NCBI RefSeq assembly: GCF_023921225.1 | Contig: NZ_CP071527.1 | Coordinates: forward strand, 878,001-942,000 | Direction of reading: 5' to 3' | Length of the DNA stretch: 64,000 nt | DNA from: Legionella lytica | GTDB taxonomy: Bacteria; Pseudomonadota; Gammaproteobacteria; Legionellales; Legionellaceae | Shown: in pieces, positions 1-9,661 of the stretch | Position numbering within the stretch: the stretch's first letter is position 1 | Layout: every line of letters starts with the position of its first letter | The notes under the pieces: generated by a model | Seen by the model: the letters and a program-made list of their open reading frames with translations, nothing else | The model's database searches: none | Told to the model about the DNA's origin: nothing | Made by a program: the position numbers and the translations under genes

Positions 1-19
1 CTAATCTTGTTTTTTTATC

Positions 20-1402
20 ATGATATGGACAATCATGTCATTTTTGAATTTTTTAAAACCGGCTCCTTATCTTGATGAGATTCAAGATAAAAACATTGTT
101 AAGCAGCAATATCGTTATTGGCGTATTCGCACTTTTTATGCAATGTACATAGGGTATGCTTTGTTTTATTTTACGCGAAAAAGCTTTACCTTCGCGATGC
201 CTGCATTACAAAGCACCTTAGGAATGACCACAACTGAACTGGGAATGATTGCTAGCATTTTGAGTTTAAGTTATGGCATCAGCAAATTTTTGAGTGGAAT
301 TCTTGGCGATAAGTCAAATCCTCGTTATTTAATGGCGATTGGGCTAATTTTGACAGGGGTTTGTAATATTCTGTTTGGATTGTCTTCCACTTGGTGGTTA
401 TTTGCTATTTTTTGGGGATTGAATGGTTGGTTTCAAGGCTTGGGATGGCCTGGGTGTACTAAATTATTAACACATTGGTACTCTCAATCCGAACGTGGTC
501 GTTGGTGGAGTATTTGGAATACTTGTCATAACGTTGGCGGTGCATTAATTCCATTGATTGTTGCTATGTGCGCACAGTATTTCGGCTGGCGTTCAGCTAT
601 GTTTGTGCCGGGGATCATCTGCATTTTAGGCGGGTTCTTTTTAATCAATCGGTTAAGAGACACCCCGCAGTCGCTTGGTTTACCAGCGATAGAGCAATAT
701 CGGGAAGACTCTTCTGCCTCATCAGATCAGCCCCAAGAAAAAATAGAACTCTCAGTCAAAGAAATTCTTTGGACTTATGTGTTAAGTAACCATTATATTT
801 GGATACTGGCTATTTCTTATGTGTTTATTTACATTGTCCGAACCGCTCTTAATGATTGGAGCATGCTGTACTTAACGCAAGAGAAGGATTACTCTTTAAT
901 TACAGCAGGTAGTTGCGTCATCTGGTTTGAAGTTGGTGGTTTTTTCGGAAGCCTGGCTGCTGGTTGGCTTTCTGATAAAGTATTTCAGGGTAAGCGCAAT
1001 CCAATCAACGTTCTCTTTACGGCAGGTGTATTTGTCACCTTGCTGTTATTTACATTGACTAAGGCATATACTCCATTCCTTGACTCGTTGTTCCTCTTTT
1101 TCTTTGGTTTCTTTATCTTTGGACCACAAATGATGATTGGCATGGCCTGCGCTGAATTATCACATAAAAAAGCAGCAGCGACAGCAACGGGCTTTGCCGG
1201 ATTTTTTGCTTATTGCGTAGGCGCTGTTCTGGCTGGTGCTCCTTTAGGGATAATTATCAAAAACTACGGCTGGGATAATTTCTTCCTTACATTGTTTATT
1301 TGCTGCTTAATTCCATTATTGATGATGCTGCCACTTTGGCATGTGAAATCTCATTCCAAAGATGGTAAGCAAGAATTTTCAGGCAAATCCGAATTTGCTT
1401 AA
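20..1402 (+). CDS. MFS transporter of the organophosphate:phosphate antiporter type (UhpC/GlpT-like)
   Basis: A 460-residue inner-membrane protein with about 12 hydrophobic segments and the usual MFS length. The start of TM1 carries GYALFYFTRKSF (residues 45-56), which closely resembles the N-terminal motif of UhpC and GlpT, so I place it in the organophosphate antiporter family; a hexose-phosphate or glycerol-3-phosphate substrate is inference. A polar linker (residues about 215-245) separates the two six-helix halves, as in the family. The start could be the ATG at 20 or the in-frame ATG at 35; neither has a clear ribosome binding site. No uhpAB-type two-component genes lie downstream. It is intact and is followed by a REP-like hairpin. 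Family confidence is high, substrate confidence low. Confidence 0.85.
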   Translation: MIWTIMSFLNFLKPAPYLDEIQDKNIVKQQYRYWRIRTFYAMYIGYALFYFTRKSFTFAMPALQSTLGMTTTELGMIASILSLSYGISKFLSGILGDKSNPRYLMAIGLILTGVCNILFGLSSTWWLFAIFWGLNGWFQGLGWPGCTKLLTHWYSQSERGRWWSIWNTCHNVGGALIPLIVAMCAQYFGWRSAMFVPGIICILGGFFLINRLRDTPQSLGLPAIEQYREDSSASSDQPQEKIELSVKEILWTYVLSNHYIWILAISYVFIYIVRTALNDWSMLYLTQEKDYSLITAGSCVIWFEVGGFFGSLAAGWLSDKVFQGKRNPINVLFTAGVFVTLLLFTLTKAYTPFLDSLFLFFFGFFIFGPQMMIGMACAELSHKKAAATATGFAGFFAYCVGAVLAGAPLGIIIKNYGWDNFFLTLFICCLIPLLMMLPLWHVKSHSKDGKQEFSGKSEFA

Positions 1403-1419
1403 ACAGGAAAAAAATCAAC

Positions 1420-1443
1420 GTAGGCTGGGCTGTAAAGCCCAGC
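1420..1443 (+). repeat. REP-like hairpin beside a RAYT remnant
   Basis: GTAG at 1420-1423 is followed by a perfect 8-bp stem, GCTGGGCT (1424-1431) and AGCCCAGC (1436-1443), with loop GTAA. A GTAG/GGAG tetranucleotide next to an imperfect hairpin is the signature of REP elements mobilised by RAYT transposases, and a RAYT fragment begins 70 bp downstream. There is no T-run, so a Rho-independent terminator for the upstream transporter gene is less likely, although the hairpin could still protect the 3' end of its mRNA. Confidence 0.6.
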
Positions 1444-1514
1444 AAAGCATATTGAATTCCGCCCCTAATTTAGTTTTATAAACATCAAAACGGAATACGA
1501 CAAGAGTCCAATTT

Positions 1515-1751
1515 ATGCATTACAGAAGGGTGCTAATACCTGACGCCCCGTATTTTTTCACATTAAATTTGCAAAACAGAAACAGCAGGTTACTTACAAA
1601 CCAAATCACAGCCTTAAGAGATGCTTTCAAAAGCGTTCAGCAGATACATCATTTTTATATCGATGCCATTTTTATCTTACCGGAACACATGCATATGATA
1701 ATGACCTTACTGCCCAATGATCTTGACTATTCCAAACGATTAACCGAATAA
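1515..1751 (+). pseudogene. Truncated REP-associated tyrosine transposase (RAYT)
   Basis: A 78-residue fragment matching the N-terminal half of the RAYT/Y1 transposase family (normally about 150-200 residues). It begins with the typical MHYRRVLIPDAPYFFTLNL pattern and contains the HUH-type metal-binding motif HMHMI near residue 59. It stops soon after the DYSKR position, so the C-terminal helix carrying the catalytic tyrosine is missing. It cannot be an active transposase. The adjacent REP hairpin fits a former RAYT/REP unit. Confidence 0.75.
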
Positions 1752-2308
1752 AAGTGATTTTTTCTATGCAAATACAATTTTATGAATCACTTTTTGGATA
1801 ACAGCGGGTATGTTGGTCAAAATCCCACATACTTGCTATTTGGGCAAATGATTCCAATACGTGCTGAAATAGTACAGATAGAAAATATATCTGCACACGC
1901 GGATTCTAAAAAATGCTGAATTGGTTGGTGCATCTAAAAAAGCTCCCCGTAAACTAATTCACCCCACATGCTGAACCAGATGCGTTGAGAGCACTACAAT
2001 TTCAAATAGAAAAAAGGTTTCACTCAACATGTGATACCATTGTATTTGTAACATTATGCAAGGATGAACCTTAAATGAAAATGCAGGCTAAGCTGAGATA
2101 GTCAGGAAAAATTAATCTATACTCAAATTGAAAAACCACTCCTAGGGCGTTCCAAATTCTAAAAGTTACTGCTTGTATATGTAGAACTGATTTTTATGTT
2201 GTTGATGGCGAATTGAAGTAACGAAAATCTCCTCTGTGGCTTGGCGATCTTCGACATGGGCGATTTACTGCATCTGTTGTTACTATTAATTGAGGCATTG
2301 CTAATAAA
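1752..2308. other. Gene-poor spacer, probably decayed coding DNA
   Basis: No intact gene is visible in these 557 bases. A short plus-strand open stretch at about 1960-2073 reads through HAEPDALRALQFQIEKRFHS to a TAA. It looks like the degraded 3' end of a gene, but I cannot assign a family. Stops interrupt all frames elsewhere. No tRNA, clear terminator or tandem repeat is seen. Confidence 0.5.
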
Positions 2309-4186
2309 ATGAAGAGTAAGAATTTAATAGCCGTAGTAAATTTTTTAACATCCAAGTGGCAATTGGTTATTGTTTTTCTCTCTGTTGTCGTTATTGTCAT
2401 CTATCTTATCTTGAATATTACAAATGCGTCCTTCGCCGATCTTCCTTTATTATTTTTAATTCTCACTGGAGGAGTGCCATTATTTTTACAAATTATTTTG
2501 AAACTACTAAGAGGAAATTTTGGTGCTGACTCTCTCGCTGCAATTGCGCTAATTACAAGTGTAATCTTGCAACAATATTTAGCTGCATCGCTAATTATTC
2601 TAATGTTAGCCAGTGGTCAAACATTCGAGCACTATGCATTACGAAAAGCCTCTGGTGTGTTATTGGCACTCGTAAAACGCATGCCCACCATTGCTCATCG
2701 GAAGCGCGATAACCAAATTGAAGATATTTCATCGGCCTCTATTAAGATCAATGATAAAATTGTTATTTATCCCCATGAAGCTTGCCCTGTGGATGGAATT
2801 GTAATTGAAGGCAATGGCACTATGGATGAGTCTTATCTTACGGGAGAACCTTATCAAATCTCTAAGGCACCAGGAGCCTTGGTTTTATCAGGTGCTATCA
2901 ATGGGGAAGCAGTACTCATTATTAAAGCAACCAAACTAACAGTGGATTCAAGATATGCGGTTATTGTAAGCGTATTAGAAGAAGCCGAACAAAAACGTCC
3001 ATCAATTCGTAGGTTAGGTGATCAAATTGGAGCTATTTTTGCACCTATAGCCTTATTATTTGCCGCTGCCACTTGGTATTTTACAAACGATGCGGTTCGT
3101 TTTCTTGCAGTACTCGTTATTGCAACACCTTGTCCTTTGTTAATCGCCATTCCCATTACAATTATTAGTGCTATTTCGCGAGCTGCGAAACAAGCCATTA
3201 TTATAAAAGACCCTGTTGTTCTGGAGCAATTACCTACCTGTAAAACGGCTATTTTTGACAAAACAGGTACACTAACCTATGGAAAGCCCACGTTAACAGA
3301 AATTTATACAGCTTCAAATTATACACAAGAACAAATATTACAATATGTAGGTAGTCTTGAACGTTATTCAAAGCATCCCCTTGCTAGCGCTATAATTAAA
3401 GCAACACAAGAGAGACATATTGATTTAATAGAATCAACGAACGTATCGGAAAAGCCAGGACAAGGTTTAAATGGCATTATTAATCAACGAAAAGTAAATG
3501 TAACGAGCCGAAAAAAATTATTAGATGTAATACCTGATTGTAAATTATTACTCCCCCCAGTTACTCAAGGCTTAGAGTGCGTTATTTTATTGGATGATCA
3601 ATATGCGGCTACTTTACATTTTCATGATGCACCACGCGCTGAAAGCAAATCATTTATCAGTCATTTGATGCCGGCACATCAATTTGAGAAAATTATGTTA
3701 GTTTCTGGGGACAGGGAATCAGAAGTCAATTATCTCGCTGAATTAGTCCCTTTTACAGAGGTATATGCATCGCAAAGCCCCGAACAAAAGTTAGCTATTG
3801 TTCGCAATGAAAGAAAAAAAGCCCCCACTGTATATATGGGCGATGGAATCAACGATGCGCCTGCTTTAACCGCAGCCACTGTAGGCATTGCTTTTGGACA
3901 ACACAGTAATGTTACGGCGGAAGCCGCAGGGGCTGTTATTATGGAAAACACCTTAAACAAAGTAGATGAGCTACTTCATTTAAGTATTAGTACGAGAAAT
4001 ATTGCAGCACAAAGCGCTATTGGTGGAATGATCTTGAGTCTTATCGGTATGGGATTTGCGGCGACTGGCTTTATAAGTCCGGTCATGGGGGCAATTCTTC
4101 AAGAGTGTATTGATATTCTTGCTATTGTTAATGCATTACGTTTGGCGATGGGCTCTCAAATTAAAACTGATTTGCCGAATAATTAA
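2309..4186 (+). CDS. Heavy-metal P1B-type ATPase with a TPC membrane motif
   Basis: A 625-residue metal-exporting P-type ATPase of the inner membrane. Visible landmarks are TGEP (from residue 178), the transmembrane metal motif T273-P274-C275 followed by PLL, the phosphorylation motif DKTGTLT with D317, an HP-type nucleotide-binding site (KHPLAS), and GDGINDAP (from residue 511). There is no N-terminal CxxC or His-rich metal-binding domain. Zn/Cd and Cu exporters of this family usually carry CPC; TPC is the mark of a smaller subgroup (P1B-5 in the usual scheme), some members of which export Ni/Fe. The substrate is therefore open, and calling it CadA/ZntA would be unsafe. It stands alone, with 412 bp before the next gene. 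Confidence 0.85.
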   Translation: MKSKNLIAVVNFLTSKWQLVIVFLSVVVIVIYLILNITNASFADLPLLFLILTGGVPLFLQIILKLLRGNFGADSLAAIALITSVILQQYLAASLIILMLASGQTFEHYALRKASGVLLALVKRMPTIAHRKRDNQIEDISSASIKINDKIVIYPHEACPVDGIVIEGNGTMDESYLTGEPYQISKAPGALVLSGAINGEAVLIIKATKLTVDSRYAVIVSVLEEAEQKRPSIRRLGDQIGAIFAPIALLFAAATWYFTNDAVRFLAVLVIATPCPLLIAIPITIISAISRAAKQAIIIKDPVVLEQLPTCKTAIFDKTGTLTYGKPTLTEIYTASNYTQEQILQYVGSLERYSKHPLASAIIKATQERHIDLIESTNVSEKPGQGLNGIINQRKVNVTSRKKLLDVIPDCKLLLPPVTQGLECVILLDDQYAATLHFHDAPRAESKSFISHLMPAHQFEKIMLVSGDRESEVNYLAELVPFTEVYASQSPEQKLAIVRNERKKAPTVYMGDGINDAPALTAATVGIAFGQHSNVTAEAAGAVIMENTLNKVDELLHLSISTRNIAAQSAIGGMILSLIGMGFAATGFISPVMGAILQECIDILAIVNALRLAMGSQIKTDLPNN

Positions 4187-4569
4187 ATAGACGTCTTACT
4201 TAACAGGATGCTTCTGAACAATAGCATTACTTTTCATTTCCTGGAAAATATCTGCTCATTCTTTAGAAAAGAAACTGCAGAGGCTCGCTCTTTATAAAGA
4301 TATTTCCCGATGGTAGATCTCGCACTGCGCGGTGAATTTCAATGTTAGAATAATAAGATAGAACTATCTAATATCTCTGAGCGCGCTAACATTTAATCCT
4401 TTATCATATTTATTCCAACAAGTGTCATTTTAACAAGCCAATCGATATTTTCTAATTTCGCATCTCTTTTTCTTTGATACAGATTTGAATCCAAAACTAG
4501 TACGATATGGGTAAGAATCAGTTGCATCGATTTTTTTAACCGTTCATAAAGGTTGCTTGTGCTATTGAA
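4187..4569. other. Intergenic region without recognisable genes
   Basis: About 380 bases between the P-type ATPase and the arsR-like gene. I find no open frame with family features, no tRNA and no strong terminator. The right end presumably carries the promoter of the downstream efflux operon. Confidence 0.5.
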
Positions 4570-4589
4570 ATATTAGTTTTTACTAATAT
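4570..4589. promoter_or_regulatory. Palindromic operator of the ArsR-family regulator
   Basis: A perfect 20-bp palindrome made of ATATTAGT (4570-4577), TTTT and ACTAATAT (4582-4589). It ends 9 bp before the ATG at 4599, where an autoregulated ArsR-family repressor would bind over the promoter. The BigR/YgaV subgroup is known to use AT-rich palindromes of this sort. Confidence 0.65.
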
Positions 4590-4598
4590 AATGGATTT

Positions 4599-4913
4599 AT
4601 GAATACATTAATAAACAACAGCCTTGATGTGATGAAAAAGAATGCTTCTAAGGCTGAGCAGTTACTTAAATTATTAGCCAATTCCAAAAGGCTTCTCATT
4701 CTATGTTATCTCCTCAAACGAGAATGTACGGTCGGTGAGCTCGAGCCGATTGTGGGTTTATCTCAATCGGCGCTGTCACAGCATTTAGCTAAAATGAGGC
4801 TTGAAGGCGTACTTTCGGTAAGAAAAGAGGGGACTCGAGTTTATTATTTTATTAGTAAACCGGAAGTGGAAGCGGTTTTGTCGACGCTGTATTTAATTTA
4901 TTGCAAAGAATAA
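4599..4913 (+). CDS. ArsR-family repressor with BigR/YgaV-like cysteines
   Basis: A 104-residue winged-helix regulator. The recognition-helix region reads LSQSALSQHLAKMRLEG and is followed by a typical beta-wing (GTRVYYFIS). It lacks the ArsR CVC arsenite site. Cysteines sit at C36, C43 (in ECTVGELE) and C102 (in LIYCKE). C43 and C102 match the pair that forms a sulfur-sensing disulfide in BigR/SqrR/YgaV, so persulfide or redox sensing is more likely than metal sensing; this is inference from position. The palindrome just upstream suggests autoregulation. It heads a same-strand series of TolC, RND pump, DUF2892 protein and thioredoxin, which it probably controls. The start is poorly supported by a Shine-Dalgarno; M12 (4632) is an alternative. 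Confidence 0.85.
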   Translation: MNTLINNSLDVMKKNASKAEQLLKLLANSKRLLILCYLLKRECTVGELEPIVGLSQSALSQHLAKMRLEGVLSVRKEGTRVYYFISKPEVEAVLSTLYLIYCKE

Positions 4914-4965
4914 AAACCGCTCTATTTATTAGGATTGTCTAATGTTTTATTTAAGGATTTCCGTC

Positions 4966-6366
4966 ATGTCATTAAATAGTATTATCCTAAGAAAACACAT
5001 GGCCTTTATTATTGTAACTAGTGCGCTGGCGACTTCTCTTTACGCAGGATCGGTACCTATCCCATATTCTAAAGCGATTCAGCTAGCACTCGTTAATAAC
5101 CCTAAAATCCATGCAGCAAAAGCCTCAATAGAGGCAGCGACCGGAGCCTCAAAGCAAGCAGACAGTATGAGTTGGCCGCAACTAGGTCTTGAAGTAAGTG
5201 GGGCACGCACTGATAATCCGATGTCGGTATTTGGCTATAAATTAAGTCAGGGAAATGCCAGTTTTGCTGATTTTGGCGCGAATCAATATACGGGACTAAA
5301 CACCCTATATACCAAGCCCCAAGCCTTAAACCACCCAGGATATTACAATAATCTGGATACGGCATTTAAATTAAGCGTTCCTATTTACTCTGGTGGGCGA
5401 ATAAAAGCGCAGCAAGTACAGATGCGTGCTTTAGTTGCATCCGCACAACGAGGTAATCAACAAGCTCAGAATCAGCTGGCATATGAGGTCTATGCATCCT
5501 ACGAGCGCTTTCTAACTGCCAATCAGCTAGTAGGTGTCGCTCAAAGACAGGTTGATCGAGCAAGAGCGTTTCTATCAACAACAAAAGCTCTAAAAAAGCA
5601 ATCAATTACCTTGGAGAGCGATGTATTAATAGCAGAAGCTTATTTAAACAGCTCCCTTATTGGTTTATCTAATGCGAGAATCCAAACAGAGGATGAACTT
5701 GATAGTTTTCGGACTCTGCTTGGTGCTCCTGGAAGCTCCTTTGTTCCAAGTCGGCATACGAACTTAAGCACAAAGATAAAGCTCAACACCTTATTGATAA
5801 AGCAAGCATTGAAGGACAATCCCTCTATTAAAGCTCTTCATGCGCGCCTTTACTCCGAAAAGGCGGCAATCGCGGCTTCTCAGGCACTGTATAAGCCCCA
5901 AGTGTCAATGCAATTAAGACATGATTGGAATGGCAATACGATAGGCTCAGGTCTTCCGTCAGATACGATTGCGCTAGGTGCTAACTGGACTTTATTCAGT
6001 GCAGGTGAACGTGCCGGTGCAGTACAAGTGGCAAGTGCAAATGCCAAAAAAATTCAATTTGAGCTTGATGAGCAACGAAATCAGCTGCGTTTGCAATTAA
6101 AACAAATACAGCGTGCCGAGCGACAAACTCGATACGAATTGCAATTAAGTCGACAAACAGCAGATAAAGAAGAGGCGATCATTCAAAAACTAAAGCAGCG
6201 CTTTGGTCGGGGACTGGTGCCTCTAAGTACCTTATTGGAGAGTCAGATGAAGCTAACACAAAGTAAAGCACAAGAGTTGCAAGCGCTTCATCAATTGAGA
6301 GTGTATGAAGCCCACTGGCTGATGCTCAGTAATCAACTCATTCCTAAAGCGATAACAAGCGCATAA
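4966..6366 (+). CDS. TolC-family outer membrane efflux protein
   Basis: The mature protein is about 440 residues after a signal peptide ending near SLYAGS. It has two long heptad-rich coiled segments containing the repeated outer-membrane-factor pattern (AIQLALVNNPKIHAAKASI near the N terminus, KDNPSIKALHARL in the second half). It would form the outer-membrane channel of a tripartite pump with the RND protein encoded 24 bp downstream. I prefer the ATG at 4966, preceded by AAGGA at good spacing, over the longer reading from 4942. No membrane-fusion (adaptor) gene lies between it and the RND gene, which is unusual. Confidence 0.88.
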   Translation: MSLNSIILRKHMAFIIVTSALATSLYAGSVPIPYSKAIQLALVNNPKIHAAKASIEAATGASKQADSMSWPQLGLEVSGARTDNPMSVFGYKLSQGNASFADFGANQYTGLNTLYTKPQALNHPGYYNNLDTAFKLSVPIYSGGRIKAQQVQMRALVASAQRGNQQAQNQLAYEVYASYERFLTANQLVGVAQRQVDRARAFLSTTKALKKQSITLESDVLIAEAYLNSSLIGLSNARIQTEDELDSFRTLLGAPGSSFVPSRHTNLSTKIKLNTLLIKQALKDNPSIKALHARLYSEKAAIAASQALYKPQVSMQLRHDWNGNTIGSGLPSDTIALGANWTLFSAGERAGAVQVASANAKKIQFELDEQRNQLRLQLKQIQRAERQTRYELQLSRQTADKEEAIIQKLKQRFGRGLVPLSTLLESQMKLTQSKAQELQALHQLRVYEAHWLMLSNQLIPKAITSA

Positions 6367-6390
6367 TCGAATGTATATCAGGAGACTATA

Positions 6391-9300
6391 GTGAAGGATG
6401 TGTTTTACTCCAAAAATAAGCTCAATAAAGCAGGGCAATTAGTCAGGATTTTTATTCAATCCAAGCTGACTCTTCTGCTGATTATTGGGATTTTGTTATT
6501 CGGTATACTGGCCCTGGAGCGCACCCCGCGAACTTATAATCCTGAAATCATTGTGCCTGCAGTAACTATTTCTGTAAGTCGACCTGGCAGTGACAGCCAA
6601 GAAATGCTTCATCAAATTGTTCGTCCGTTAGAGGGTCTAATGGCCTCTATTCCTGGTGTTGAACATACTTACGGGATGGCTATTGATGATAGCGCTATGG
6701 TTACGGTTCGCTTTAAAGTTAATGAAAATGAAGAGGCAAGCTTGGTTAAGGTCTATAACCAAATCAACAGCAATATGGATAAAATGCCCCCAGGTACTTT
6801 AATGCCGTTGATTCGCTCTATCAGTTTGTATGATGTTCCACTCGTGACATTGACTTTACATGCTAAAGACACAAATCCAGTGGACTTACGTACTCTTGCT
6901 AATAAGGTCTTGGAGGAGTTGCGCGCTGTACCTCATGTGGGGAAAAGCTGGGTAATTGGCGCATCACCTCAAGCTATTCGTGTCTGGCTGAACCCAAAGC
7001 ATATGGCAGAGCACGCTATTTCAATTGCCAACATTCAACAAGCCTTGTCTATTAATAACATCAGTCTTGACGCAGGAACATTAGAGCATGAATTAATTGA
7101 AACACCTCTTCGCATCGAGGGCTCACTCATTTCCAATCAAGACTTAGCCAACATTATTATTGGAACTGATGGGGCCAAACCGATTTTATTAAAAGATATT
7201 GCGACTATTGAAAAAGGTCCTCAAGATGAGACGATTGCCTCCTATTTTGCTTTTGGAGCCAAAGACCCATCAAAGAGTACAGATATAGAGCCTGCAGTAA
7301 CCATTGCTCTTGCACGGCAAAAAGGAAGCAATGGTGTTGATGTGGCAAAAGCGATTTTGAATAAACTCGAGCAATTACAAAACAGCCAGCTCATTCCAAA
7401 AAACATCGATATTTCAATTACTCGTAATTATGGCGATGAGGCTAATGATGCAGTGAATACTTTGGTCGAGCACTTAGGGATTGCGATTCTAAGTGTCGTG
7501 GTATTGCTGATGGTGTTTTTAGGATGGCGTGAAGCATCAGTGGTTGTTTTTTCTATTCCCTTAATTTTGTGCCTGGTGCTTGGTATTGGCTGGCTATCAG
7601 GTCAGACTATTAACCGAATTACTTTATTTGCGCTTATTCTTTCGTTAGGCCTTTTAGTAGACGATAGCATTGTGGTGATTGAAAACATTCACCGTCATAT
7701 TATTAAGGGAGTACAAAAAAACGTTACCCGCTTGATTATTTATGCAGCCAATGAAATTGGCAAACCGACGATTATTGCTACCTTTACGGTGATGCTGGCG
7801 CTACTGCCAATGGCTTTTGTAGGTGGAATGATGGGGCCGTTTATGGCGCCTATACCTTTTAATGCTCCATTGGCAATGATTGTATCTCTTTTTATTGCCT
7901 ATAGTGTGGTTCCTTATCTTGCTTACCGTTGGTTAAGAAATAAAGCTAAAAAACAAATGAATGAGCATCATAAGAACCATAGCTCATGGTTGCAGCGAGC
8001 GTACCTTGTATTATTCAACGGATTACTTAACTCCTCGAAAAAAAGACATCTCTTTTATTTGAGTATTGTACTATTACTCTTTGCGGTATTGCTCCAACCT
8101 GCCTGGCAATTTATTCGCCCTGGAGGCTCTAATGGGCCGCTAAGCTTGCTTGGGGTTGAAATTAAAATGCTACCTGATGACAACGTGAATACTTTTTTAG
8201 TGTCAGTTGATGCTGGAGCGAATGCTAACTTAACAAGAACAAACGAGTTACTCAGCGAACTCAGTGCAGCCATCCAAAAGAATCCTTACGTCACCGACTT
8301 GGAGTTGTATGTAGGAGAGGCGGCCCCAGAAGATTTTGCCGCTCTGGTGCGAGGTGATAATCTATTAAGAGGGAGTCAATACGGGCAAATACGCGTGAAT
8401 TTGGTGAACAAACATCATCGTTCTATTGGCTCGCACCAAATTGCATCAGAGATATACCAGGGACTAGTGCCTGTGCAAAAACAACATCCACAAAGCCATA
8501 TCAAGCTTTTTGAAAGCCCTCCTGGGCCGCCTGTTCGCTCGCAAATGGAGGCAGGGCTCTATGGACCTAACTACAATGAATTGCGGTCTGTTGCCAATAA
8601 GATAACCTCTGAAGTGTATCCCCAAATATACGGCATGATAAATATTGATAACTCGGTGACTCAAGACACTAGTCAATACCGCATTGAAATCAATCATAAT
8701 GCAGTAATGCTAGCAGGCTTAGCCCCACAAACGGTAGCGCAGGAGGTAAGTGCTTTGTTTAAGGGTATTTCCATCGGAAATGGCCATGAACCCAATTCCA
8801 GAGAGCCCGAGCACATCATCTTACGTCTTCCGCAAAAGGCACGTGAAGATGCTCAGGTACTTAATCAGCTGTATCTAAAAAATCAGCAACAACAACTCAT
8901 CCCTCTGGCACAAATTGCAACCTTTCATGAAGATAAGGAGGAAAAACCCATCTTCACTAAAGATCAAACGCCTGTCGTTTATGTAACTGGTGAAGTGTTG
9001 GGCTCGAGTCCCGCATATGCAGTCAATTCTGCAACAAAGATGCTTAACAAACCTCCTTTTTCATTGGAGGTTGAAAATTTAGGATTTCATGAATCACAGC
9101 CTAATCGCTTTGCTGCAAATCAACTTTTTTGGCTTGGTGAAATGCGCCTGACGTTGGATGTTTTTCGTGATTTAGGCTCTGCCTTTATTGTGGCTATAGT
9201 CTTGATTTATATTTTACTAACGGCTTTTTATCAGTCATTTTTTATTCCCCTTATTATTATGGGTGCTATACCGCTAACCATCATTGGCGTTTTTCCTGGG

Positions 9301-9642
9301 CATTGGTTAATGAACCAACCGTTTACTGCGACGTCCATGATAGGGGTCATTGCTTTAGCCGGAATTGTTGTTCGAAACTCGCTTTTACTCATCGATTTTA
9401 TTTTAGAACACCAACATCGAGGTTCTTCTATAACAGAAGCCGTTATTGAGTCAGGTGTAGAGAGAATTCTACCGATTGTCTTAACGGCACTTGCTATTAT
9501 TCTGGGATCCGCTGTGATGTTATCCGATCCTGTCTTTGGCGGCCTTGCCATTTCTTTGATATTTGGTTCATTTGCCTCAACAGTACTTACCTTGTTTTTA
9601 ATTCCATTGCTCTATTTAAGTTGGTGGAAGCGTACCCATTAA
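6391..9642 (+). CDS. RND-family efflux pump, inner-membrane permease
   Basis: A 1083-residue protein of the usual RND length. It has one N-terminal helix, a large periplasmic loop, a central block of helices (about residues 360-520), a second periplasmic loop, and a C-terminal helix block. The helix containing GLLVDDSIVVIENI carries the DD pair used for proton relay in this superfamily. The start is GTG, with AGGAG eight bases upstream. It is closest in character to acriflavine/multidrug RND proteins rather than the CusA-type paralogue at 23801. It follows the TolC-like gene directly, with no adaptor gene in the cluster, so it presumably borrows an adaptor encoded elsewhere. Substrate unknown. 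Confidence 0.9.
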   Translation: MKDVFYSKNKLNKAGQLVRIFIQSKLTLLLIIGILLFGILALERTPRTYNPEIIVPAVTISVSRPGSDSQEMLHQIVRPLEGLMASIPGVEHTYGMAIDDSAMVTVRFKVNENEEASLVKVYNQINSNMDKMPPGTLMPLIRSISLYDVPLVTLTLHAKDTNPVDLRTLANKVLEELRAVPHVGKSWVIGASPQAIRVWLNPKHMAEHAISIANIQQALSINNISLDAGTLEHELIETPLRIEGSLISNQDLANIIIGTDGAKPILLKDIATIEKGPQDETIASYFAFGAKDPSKSTDIEPAVTIALARQKGSNGVDVAKAILNKLEQLQNSQLIPKNIDISITRNYGDEANDAVNTLVEHLGIAILSVVVLLMVFLGWREASVVVFSIPLILCLVLGIGWLSGQTINRITLFALILSLGLLVDDSIVVIENIHRHIIKGVQKNVTRLIIYAANEIGKPTIIATFTVMLALLPMAFVGGMMGPFMAPIPFNAPLAMIVSLFIAYSVVPYLAYRWLRNKAKKQMNEHHKNHSSWLQRAYLVLFNGLLNSSKKRHLFYLSIVLLLFAVLLQPAWQFIRPGGSNGPLSLLGVEIKMLPDDNVNTFLVSVDAGANANLTRTNELLSELSAAIQKNPYVTDLELYVGEAAPEDFAALVRGDNLLRGSQYGQIRVNLVNKHHRSIGSHQIASEIYQGLVPVQKQHPQSHIKLFESPPGPPVRSQMEAGLYGPNYNELRSVANKITSEVYPQIYGMINIDNSVTQDTSQYRIEINHNAVMLAGLAPQTVAQEVSALFKGISIGNGHEPNSREPEHIILRLPQKAREDAQVLNQLYLKNQQQQLIPLAQIATFHEDKEEKPIFTKDQTPVVYVTGEVLGSSPAYAVNSATKMLNKPPFSLEVENLGFHESQPNRFAANQLFWLGEMRLTLDVFRDLGSAFIVAIVLIYILLTAFYQSFFIPLIIMGAIPLTIIGVFPGHWLMNQPFTATSMIGVIALAGIVVRNSLLLIDFILEHQHRGSSITEAVIESGVERILPIVLTALAIILGSAVMLSDPVFGGLAISLIFGSFASTVLTLFLIPLLYLSWWKRTH

Positions 9643-9661
9643 ATTAGTATTAGGAGAATAG

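Noticed and set aside
2194..2400. Minus-strand ORF of 68 residues across the start of the P-type ATPase
   Set aside because: It overlaps the clear ATPase start, has no family features and no ribosome site, so it is a shadow frame.
4599..4913. Arsenite-sensing ArsR
   Set aside because: The ELCVCDL metal site is missing; the cysteines fit the BigR/YgaV group instead.
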